This document shows, one piece after another, positions 58,266 to 64,000 of a stretch of 64,000 bases of DNA. The DNA is from Candidatus Bipolaricaulota bacterium. Its GTDB lineage: Bacteria; Bipolaricaulota; Bipolaricaulia; UBA7950; UBA9294. The DNA is taken from the NCBI GenBank assembly GCA_028278555.1, contig JANQEA010000074.1, positions 39,263 through 103,262 on the forward strand, given 5' to 3'. The position numbers and the translations under genes are program-made. Under the pieces are notes generated by a model that worked only from the letters and a program-made list of their open reading frames with translations, had not been told where the DNA came from and did not search any database. The stretch's first letter is position 1; each line of letters begins with the position of its first letter.

Positions 58266-59018
58266 ATGAACACATTGCTGCGAGTCGAGGACATCCACAA
58301 GCGGTACGGCAGCGAAGAGGTGCTGAAGGGCGTCTCGTTCGAGATGCTCAAGGGGGAGACGAAGGTCGTGATCGGCCCCTCAGGGACAGGCAAGAGCACG
58401 CTCCTTCGCTGCATCAACCGGCTGACGCCGGCCGACCGGGGGCGCGTCTGGCTCGAGGATGAGGAGATCACGCATACTCGGACGAACATCAACAAGATCC
58501 GCGCGCAGATCGGATTTGTCTTTCAAAGCTTCAACCTCTTCGCGCACCTGACCGCTCTCGGGAACGTCCGGATCGCACCGATGAAGGTCAGGGGTATGAA
58601 GAAGATTGTTGCGACGGACTTGGCCATGAACGTCCTCGAGCGGGTCGGCCTCGCGGACAAGGCCGATGCGTACCCGGCCGAGCTCTCCGGCGGTCAGCAG
58701 CAGCGTGTCTCGATTGCGCGGGCGCTCGCAATGTCCCCGAAGCTGATCCTGTTCGACGAACCGACATCTGCGCTCGATCCCGAGCTGATCGGCGAGGTCC
58801 TCGAGGTGATGACCGCTCTCGCCAGCGAGGGGATGACGATGCTCGTCGTCACCCACGAAATGGGATTCGCCCGCGCCGTTGCCGATGAGATCATCTTCAT
58901 GGAGCACGGTGTGGTCGTCGAGCATGGCTCGCCGACGCAGATGTTCACAAATCCGAAACACCTGCGGACCGGCGAGTTCCTCAACAAGATCAGCGAGCTG
59001 TACGGAGAGACCACCTGA
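58266..59018 (+). CDS. Polar amino acid ABC transporter ATPase
   Basis: A 250-residue ATPase of the GlnQ/HisP type. Walker A GPSGTGKST, Q-loop FQSFNLFAHLTALGNV, signature LSGGQQQRVSIARALA and Walker B LILFDEPTSALDPE. ATG 58266 follows GGTAGGTGA; GTG 58260 is possible. Its stop overlaps the next permease start. It would energise both permeases of the importer, which form a heterodimer. Confidence 0.94.
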   Translation: MNTLLRVEDIHKRYGSEEVLKGVSFEMLKGETKVVIGPSGTGKSTLLRCINRLTPADRGRVWLEDEEITHTRTNINKIRAQIGFVFQSFNLFAHLTALGNVRIAPMKVRGMKKIVATDLAMNVLERVGLADKADAYPAELSGGQQQRVSIARALAMSPKLILFDEPTSALDPELIGEVLEVMTALASEGMTMLVVTHEMGFARAVADEIIFMEHGVVVEHGSPTQMFTNPKHLRTGEFLNKISELYGETT

Positions 59019-59686
59019 TGGTCCTCAAGTGGGAATGGGTCCCCCAGCTTGCCGAAGGCCTACCGCTTACTCTTCAGATCACGTTCACGTGTATCGCGAT
59101 CGGGATCGTCCTCGGCGTGCTCCTCGCGCTCGCGCGCGTTTACGGGAATCGCCCGCTCCGATGGCTTTGCAGTGCGTACATCCAGTTCTTCCGCGGGACG
59201 CCGCTCCTCGTCCAGCTGTTCATCGTCTACTTCGGGTTGCCCAACTGGGGTATCCGACTGTCGGCGTTCTGGAGCGCGGTTCTTGCACTCGGGCTGAACA
59301 CGGCGGCCTACCAGGCGGAATACTTCCGGGGCGCGATCCAGGCGGTCCGCGGCGGCCAGATGCTCGCCGCGCGGTCGCTTGGGATGAGTCTTCCGCAGGC
59401 GATCCGCTTGATCATCCTGCCGCAGGCGTTCCGCCTCGTCCTCCCGTCCTGGTCGAACGAGTTCATCCTGATGTTGAAGTACTCGACGATCGTCTTCACC
59501 ATTGCGCTGCTCGATCTGATGGGAAAGGGGCAGCGACTCGCCTCGCGCAACTTCATGCGCTTCGAGGTGTTCATCGTCGTTGCGTTCTTCTATCTCGGGC
59601 TCGTCTTCGTCGTGACCCAGATCCTCCATCTGATCGAACGGCGCGTTCGGATTCCCGGCCTCGGTGCGCCGGGCGAGCCTGTCTAG
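59018..59686 (+). CDS. Polar amino acid ABC permease, second subunit
   Basis: A 222-residue permease. It begins MVLKWEWVPQLAEGLPLTLQITFTCIAIGIVLGVLLALARVYGN and has the coupling region NTAAYQAEYFRGAIQAVRGGQMLAARSLGMSLPQAIRLIILPQAFRLVLPSWSNEF, close to that of the first permease. Start ATG 59018 overlaps the ATPase stop by one base. Together with the subunit at 57567, it forms the channel of the amino acid importer. Confidence 0.93.
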   Translation: MVLKWEWVPQLAEGLPLTLQITFTCIAIGIVLGVLLALARVYGNRPLRWLCSAYIQFFRGTPLLVQLFIVYFGLPNWGIRLSAFWSAVLALGLNTAAYQAEYFRGAIQAVRGGQMLAARSLGMSLPQAIRLIILPQAFRLVLPSWSNEFILMLKYSTIVFTIALLDLMGKGQRLASRNFMRFEVFIVVAFFYLGLVFVVTQILHLIERRVRIPGLGAPGEPV

Positions 59687-59765
59687 AACGTCTGCCCCTG
59701 TGCACTGAAGTCCGATGTCTCGCCCGATACAATCGCCGCATCCGGCTCTGGAGGTAGAACGGCCT

Positions 59766-60125
59766 ATGAAGATCTGCATTCCTGCGGGGGACGAACGTGG
59801 GCTCGAGAGCGAGACGTTCGGACACTTCGGTTCCGCGCCGTACTTCGTCGTCCACGACACTGCGGGCGGGAACACCGAAGTCATCCACAACGAGAATCAG
59901 CATCACGGGCACGGCGGTTGCCAGCCGCTCTCGGCGCTGACGAACAAGTCGCTCGACGCACTCATTGTCGGCGGGATCGGCCGGCGTGCGATCGCTCGGC
60001 TGAACGACGACGGAACGAAGGTCTATCGCGCTGTCGAAGGAACGGTCGGCGACAACATCGCGGCACTGGAGGCTGGGGGACTCGAGGAGTTCACCGCGGA
60101 GACCGCCTGCGCCGGACACGGATGA
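59766..60125 (+). CDS. NifX/NifB-C-terminal-like dinitrogenase cofactor family protein
   Basis: A 119-residue protein of the dinitrogenase iron-molybdenum cofactor biosynthesis (NifX/NifY/NafY-like) fold. It begins MKICIPAGDERGLESETFGHFGSAPYF and has a His-rich loop HHGHGGCQPL that may bind metal or cluster. It is widespread in anaerobes without nitrogenase, so a role in metal-cluster carriage is possible. ATG 59766 has GGAGGT 11 bases upstream. No other nif gene is near. Confidence 0.85.
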   Translation: MKICIPAGDERGLESETFGHFGSAPYFVVHDTAGGNTEVIHNENQHHGHGGCQPLSALTNKSLDALIVGGIGRRAIARLNDDGTKVYRAVEGTVGDNIAALEAGGLEEFTAETACAGHG

Positions 60126-60220
60126 GGCGGTAACTCGAATCGCCTGAGCGATCGGGGCCGTCCGTCGTGTGCAGCGTTGCCGCGCCGGCTGCAATTGGAG
60201 CACTCTGCCAGAGCTCGCGC

Positions 60221-60226
60221 TATACT
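60221..60226 (+). promoter_or_regulatory. -10 box TATACT before the DUF885 gene
   Basis: TATACT ends 10 bases before ATG 60237. No clear -35 box at normal distance and no ribosome binding site precede the ATG, so the message is short-leadered or leaderless. Confidence 0.42.
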
Positions 60227-60236
60227 TCCCTGTGAA

Positions 60237-62183
60237 ATGGCGATGAATGAGGAGAAAAGAAGCGCAGCTCCTCAACGCGCCCGGGCTCCAGGCGTGCTGC
60301 TGGCGGTCGCGCTGCTCGCGACCGTCGGGATGCATCCCCTCGCTGCGCCTGCCGCCACGGGCCACATCGATGCCGTACTGGCGCGGTTGGAGGGGCTGCC
60401 GATCGACGAGTTCTTCGAGGCATCGTTCCGGGAGATCCTTCTTCGTAGCCCGGAGTCGATCAGCGCCAAGGGCCTGGCTGAGCACTTCGGGGTGCGGAAC
60501 GACCGCCTGACCAGTGTCGATCCTCTCCACCTCGAGCAAGACTACGCACTCGAGCAAGGCATCCTCGCCCTTCTCCGCGGCTACGACCGGGATGCCCTGT
60601 CATGCGAGCAGCGGCTCTGGCACGACACGTTCGCGTGGTGTCTCGATCGATGGTCGATGTCGCTCGAGGAGCAGCTTCGTCACCCGCTGCTGGGCGGCGT
60701 GCCAAGGCATAGCTTGCCCGCGACGATCGAAGCCGTGCTCTTCCGACATCCGCTGCGGACATCGGCTGACGTGGCGGACTACCTGCGCCGGATCGAGGCT
60801 GTCCCGACCAAGGTGGCTGAGATCATCGATCTGACCCGACTCCAGATCGAGTCGGGCTTCGCGACTCCACGGAGCTCGCTAGAGGGCTGCGTTCGCCTTC
60901 TTGATGACATCGTGGGGAACCCGGGCGGGAATCTGAAACCGTCTGTTGTTGCTTTGGTCCCCGCGTACCGGGACTTCCTGGCTCGGATGCAACATGTCGA
61001 GGGAGCGAGTGCCGAGGATCGGAAGGCGTGGATCCACGCAGCACGGGCCGGCTTCGCCTTGAACTACATCCCCCCGCTCTGGGAGTTGCGCGAGTACGTA
61101 CGAGTGCTTGCCGAATCGACGATGTTTGAGCCGCAGACGGGACTCTTCGCGGACGATCGCGCTGCCTACGAGGCCCAGCTTCGAGCCATCGTGTCAACTG
61201 GCCTCTCGCCGGAGGCGATCCACACGATGGCCCGACGTCGCGCGACCGAGCTGGCGGAGGAGGCCCGAGCGATCGCCGTACGAGAGGGAGTGTCCTCCGA
61301 ACAGGCCAGCGTCGGCGACTTCCTTGCACTCGTGGCCGCGAGTTGCTGGACCTCGCATCAGGGGCTCACGGGCGAACGTCTACTTCGGCGGTTTGAGGCC
61401 GTCGACACCGAAGCTCGGCAGTTGATCGATACGGCGTTTTCGGGTCTCCGGATCCCCGAGCCCGAGATCCGGATCACGGACGAGGGCGCGCGCGGATCGG
61501 CGCCGTTCTACTACCTTGCTCCTTCCGTCGACGGGACCCGCCCTGGTACGTTCTACATCGGCGGCGGATCCGTCACGGAGTGTGCGGTGCGCCAGCTGTA
61601 CTACCACGAACTGATCCCGGGACACCATCTGCAAGTTGCCACGGCATTGGCCCTCGATGCACCACTATTCATCCAGCATTGGAGAGCCCCAGGATACGTG
61701 GAAGGATGGGCGAGGTACTGTGAGACGCTGATGGAGGAATTCGGAGGATTCGCAAGAGAAGAGAGTGAACGCTACTACGGTCTCTATGCGGAGCTGTTCG
61801 AGGCGATCGGCGTGGTCATGGAGACGGGGCTCCACGCCCTCGGGTGGACCCGTCAGAAGGCGTGCGATTGGCTGGCGGAGGAGATCGGGATCACAGCTGT
61901 GCCCCAGTCGACGGCTCTGGACAGATATGCGTCTTACCCCATCGATTTCACAACCTACTTCGTTGGGAAGATGACGATGCTTCGGCTTCGTGATCGGGCG
62001 CAGCAGGCCCTCGGCTACGCGTTCGAGCTTTCGGAGTTCCATCGTGCTGTCATCGGAAGCGGAAACGTTCCGCTCGTCATCCTCGACCGACTCGTGAGCG
62101 ACTACATCGCGGACCACCTACCAAGTCCGATTCGGGATGAGGCGGATGGATCCGCCCTCGAACTCGTCACGCTCTGGAGATAA
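60237..62183 (+). CDS. Secreted DUF885 family protein (putative metallopeptidase)
   Basis: A 648-residue protein of the DUF885 family. After a basic start (MAMNEEKRSAAPQRARAP) there is a signal segment VLLAVALLATVGMHPLAAPAATG. The likely zinc site is HELIPGHH (H457, E458, H463, H464) in LYYHELIPGHHLQVATAL, followed by GWARYCETLMEEFGGF. The family is thought to include zinc peptidases or carboxypeptidases. A TATACT box is 10 bases before the ATG. Possibly exported and digests peptides outside the cytosol (inference). No operon neighbours. Confidence 0.82.
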   Translation: MAMNEEKRSAAPQRARAPGVLLAVALLATVGMHPLAAPAATGHIDAVLARLEGLPIDEFFEASFREILLRSPESISAKGLAEHFGVRNDRLTSVDPLHLEQDYALEQGILALLRGYDRDALSCEQRLWHDTFAWCLDRWSMSLEEQLRHPLLGGVPRHSLPATIEAVLFRHPLRTSADVADYLRRIEAVPTKVAEIIDLTRLQIESGFATPRSSLEGCVRLLDDIVGNPGGNLKPSVVALVPAYRDFLARMQHVEGASAEDRKAWIHAARAGFALNYIPPLWELREYVRVLAESTMFEPQTGLFADDRAAYEAQLRAIVSTGLSPEAIHTMARRRATELAEEARAIAVREGVSSEQASVGDFLALVAASCWTSHQGLTGERLLRRFEAVDTEARQLIDTAFSGLRIPEPEIRITDEGARGSAPFYYLAPSVDGTRPGTFYIGGGSVTECAVRQLYYHELIPGHHLQVATALALDAPLFIQHWRAPGYVEGWARYCETLMEEFGGFAREESERYYGLYAELFEAIGVVMETGLHALGWTRQKACDWLAEEIGITAVPQSTALDRYASYPIDFTTYFVGKMTMLRLRDRAQQALGYAFELSEFHRAVIGSGNVPLVILDRLVSDYIADHLPSPIRDEADGSALELVTLWR

Positions 62184-62279
62184 GCAATCCTCCTTTGATC
62201 CTGGTCTGCAGGAGGCCGGGGATGTGCCTTGTTCTTCCGGAGGGGTGTCGGCAGAATCCTACGGATGAAAGGAGCTGGA

Positions 62280-62837
62280 ATGGCGAAGTGGTTTGCCGAG
62301 GCTGGAGATCATTCTGGCGAGACGATCGAACTCGTCTCCGCGCGGCTGGAGAAGGGAGACGTCGGTTACGTCGTCGTAGCGACGACGTCGGGAGAGACGG
62401 GCGTTCGCTTTGCCGAGGCGTTGCAAGGTCGTAGCATCGAGATCGTCTGCGTAACGCACCACGTCGGCTTCAAGGGGGGCGACGAGGATCAGCTCGATGG
62501 AGGGCACGCGGAGGCGATCCGCGCCGCCGGTGGGAAGATCCTGACGACGTCGCACGCGCTGAGCGGCGTCGCCCGCTCGGTGTCGAGAAGCTTCGGAGGG
62601 ACCTCGTCGCTCGAGATGATTGCGCATACGCTCCGGCTGTTCGGTCAGGGGATGAAGGTCTGTGTCGAGATCGCGGTGATGGCGGCCGACGCCGGGCTGA
62701 TTCCGACCGATCGGGATGTCATCTGTGTCGGCGGAACCGGCCGCGGGGCCGATACGGCCGTCGTTCTCCGGCCGTCGCACGCGAACGCCTTCTTCGAGAT
62801 GAGAATTCGCGAGACACTCTGCCGACCGATCGCGTAA
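62280..62837 (+). CDS. Pyruvate kinase C-terminal-domain-like protein
   Basis: A 185-residue protein with the alpha/beta fold of the regulatory C-terminal domain of pyruvate kinase, but alone. Family marks: ETIELVSARLEKGDVGYVVVATTSGETGVRFAEALQ, IVCVTHHVGFKGGDED and a late DVICVGGTGRGADTAVVLRPSHANAFFEMRIRETLCRP. Such free-standing domains are common in archaea and anaerobes; a regulatory or small-molecule-binding role is assumed. ATG 62280 follows AAAGGAG. No operon neighbours. Catalytic pyruvate kinase parts are absent. Confidence 0.78.
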   Translation: MAKWFAEAGDHSGETIELVSARLEKGDVGYVVVATTSGETGVRFAEALQGRSIEIVCVTHHVGFKGGDEDQLDGGHAEAIRAAGGKILTTSHALSGVARSVSRSFGGTSSLEMIAHTLRLFGQGMKVCVEIAVMAADAGLIPTDRDVICVGGTGRGADTAVVLRPSHANAFFEMRIRETLCRPIA

Positions 62838-62950
62838 TCCCTGACCAGAAAAGGAATTCGCGGCAATCCCTCTTCCTCGGTGATGTGGATTACCGTCGGG
62901 TGTCTTCCTCCGTGCAGACAGGCCGCTTGGGGCGCTGTGAATCCGTTCTC

Positions 62951-62978
62951 TTGACAACTTGAGCGATTAGCCTATAGA
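62951..62978 (+). promoter_or_regulatory. Strong promoter of the surface protein gene
   Basis: TTGACA (62951-62956) and TATAGA (62973-62978) are 16 bases apart. The start codon is at 63107, giving a leader of about 120 bases. Confidence 0.68.
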
Positions 62979-63018
62979 GTTCAGCCATACGGCTGCGAAT
63001 CAGTCGCAAGAAGATCGG

Positions 63019-63045
63019 CTGTTGTGCGACTGCAGGGCACAACAG
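63019..63045 (+). promoter_or_regulatory. Leader hairpin in the surface protein mRNA
   Basis: CTGTTGTGC (63019-63027) and GCACAACAG (63037-63045) form a perfect 9-bp stem in the untranslated leader. Long structured leaders are known to stabilise abundant surface-layer messages; that role here is inferred. Confidence 0.55.
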
Positions 63046-63106
63046 AAGGCGTTTTGGTGAGGGGGAAGCAACCCATAACGGAAGTGACTGCGAAGGAGGT
63101 ACACCC

Positions 63107-64000
63107 TTGAAACGAAGACTGGCGGCAATCAGTGTCGTGACGTTGCTCGTTGCGGCGCTGTTCACCCTGTCTGCCATCGCGTCGGACGCACAGATGTACT
63201 TCTCGTCCGACAAGAATGGGCAGAATCGGGTGACGAACGTACAGGAAGGTGACGAGATCTGGATCGTCGTCATCGACAACGATGAGAACGACGACTGCGA
63301 CGTCCGCGACAAGATGTGGCCGGACGTCAAGATCATGGACTTCAAGACCGGCGCGTACATCGTGTGGGACAAGGGGGAAGCCGATCTTCTCGTGGATGAC
63401 TACCTCGAGGAGACGGGTGCCGACACGGGCGTCTTCGTTTCGAAGCGGGCGTTCCAGATCGGAACGCGCGAGTCGTTCGCCGCGGCGGAGCCCGAGAAGA
63501 GCACGCACATCGTCGATCTGCCGGTGGACGGCGTGGTCGACGACTTCCAGTGGGGGAGTTGGATGTACGTGCAGGATCACGGCGACCCGGATCTTCCTGC
63601 AGACGAGCGGGAGTGGCTCGACTACGGCCCGGACTTCCACCAGTACCAGGGGCCCCCGGGCTGGCTCGCCACGGCCGACGTTCCGAGCCTCGTTTATGAA
63701 GGCAACCCAGATCCTGAGTACGACTACATCATCGGTCGGTTCGAGAACATGGACACGCTGATCGGGATGTACCAGGATCCGAACGATGCGACCGATGTCG
63801 CCATCGCGATGATGAAGATCATCGATGTCGAAGCGACGATCTCCTGGGATCAGGAGATCTACAAGGACGCGAACGGCGCGGCGACGATCACCGTCGTCGA
63901 TCCGGACGAGAACCTCAACTGCAACGAGGTCGAGTACGTCCCGGTGTTCATCATCGTCAACCCCGGTTCGTGGAACCCGGTGGATGCGGCCAACCAGAGC
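63107..64000 (+). CDS. Large secreted surface protein, N-terminal part (runs off the window)
   Basis: 298 codons are visible with no stop. TTG 63107 follows GAAGGAGGT, an excellent site. A signal peptide (RRLAAISVVTLLVAALFTLSAIASDA) leads to an acidic beta-rich body with motifs such as EGDEIWIVVIDNDEND, DTGVFVSKRAFQIGTRESF, and ATITVVDPDENLNCNEVEY. The DxD/N-rich turns may bind calcium. Strong promoter and long leader point to an abundant protein, probably an S-layer or sheath component. I cannot name a family. Confidence 0.7.
   Translation, partial: MKRRLAAISVVTLLVAALFTLSAIASDAQMYFSSDKNGQNRVTNVQEGDEIWIVVIDNDENDDCDVRDKMWPDVKIMDFKTGAYIVWDKGEADLLVDDYLEETGADTGVFVSKRAFQIGTRESFAAAEPEKSTHIVDLPVDGVVDDFQWGSWMYVQDHGDPDLPADEREWLDYGPDFHQYQGPPGWLATADVPSLVYEGNPDPEYDYIIGRFENMDTLIGMYQDPNDATDVAIAMMKIIDVEATISWDQEIYKDANGAATITVVDPDENLNCNEVEYVPVFIIVNPGSWNPVDAANQS

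Noticed and set aside
1..64000. tRNA and rRNA genes
   Set aside because: I looked for tRNA T-loop (GTTCGA) contexts with matching acceptor arms and for rRNA cores by eye and found none that hold.

Overview
The window is 64 kb of bacterial chromosome at about 60% G+C. About 63 protein genes are packed on both strands, usually with strong AGGAGG-type ribosome binding sites and short or overlapping junctions. There are no rRNA or tRNA genes, no CRISPR array, no phage block and no intact insertion sequence. Gene content fits an anaerobic or microaerophilic, peptide- and amino-acid-using organism: three ABC importers for peptides or amino acids, Fe-S flavoproteins, flavin reductases, two nitroreductase-family proteins, a ferredoxin-like protein and a NifX-like protein. 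SD-led genes mixed with leaderless ones, lipoproteins and a secreted surface protein suggest a little-studied lineage. A candidate phylum such as Bipolaricaulota (OP1) is my guess from gene style only, with low confidence.

Layout. 1-7 kb: end of a DapA-family gene, a class-V aminotransferase, a signal peptidase I with a PDZ-like insert, a secreted hydrolase, an AlkD-like protein, a ferredoxin-like protein, a flavin reductase, and cysK-cysE behind a short Cys-Cys leader ORF. 7-11 kb: oligopeptide ABC importer genes on the minus strand. 11-25 kb: mostly single housekeeping genes (YbaK-like, D-glutamate-cyclase-like, UvrD-like helicase, GrpB-like, MFS, S9 peptidase, malate/lactate dehydrogenase-like, APH-like, nitroreductase, flavoproteins). 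25.1-36.7 kb: a long co-directional block with csoR, a P1B-type ATPase, three tandem cupins, a degenerate PIG-L protein, a complete Opp/Dpp-type ABC importer and a CysK-like enzyme with a cysteine-rich tail. 37.7-40.8 kb: a defence and toxin-antitoxin patch with an AbiEi/AbiEii pair whose toxin is frameshifted, a DUF3795 protein and HigBA. 40.8-44.6 kb: a secreted cluster made of a chagasin-like inhibitor, a cohesin-like lipoprotein and a large dockerin-tailed repeat protein. 44.9-48.8 kb: a 1308-residue HD / P-loop NTPase / TPR protein, followed by a 350-bp array of strong hairpins. 49.2-54 kb: YtrA-type GntR regulator, ABC transporter, methyltransferase and two DUF4097 lipoproteins. 54-62.9 kb: SagB-like oxidoreductase, P-loop kinase, M19 dipeptidase, polar amino acid ABC importer, NifX-like protein, DUF885 protein and a pyruvate-kinase-C-domain-like protein. 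63.1 kb to the edge: start of a large secreted surface protein behind a strong promoter and a long leader.

How it fits together. Peptide supply (S9 peptidase, M19 dipeptidase, Opp/Dpp importers) and cysteine supply (CysE, two CysK-type enzymes) recur. The csoR block joins metal sensing and efflux to cupins, a peptide-type importer and a cysteine-type enzyme, and may be one functional unit. The most novel-looking parts are the HD-NTPase-TPR gene with its hairpin array, the dockerin/cohesin gene pair, the csoR block, and the Cys-Cys leader ORF of cysKE. All functions are read from sequence motifs by eye; no database search was possible.
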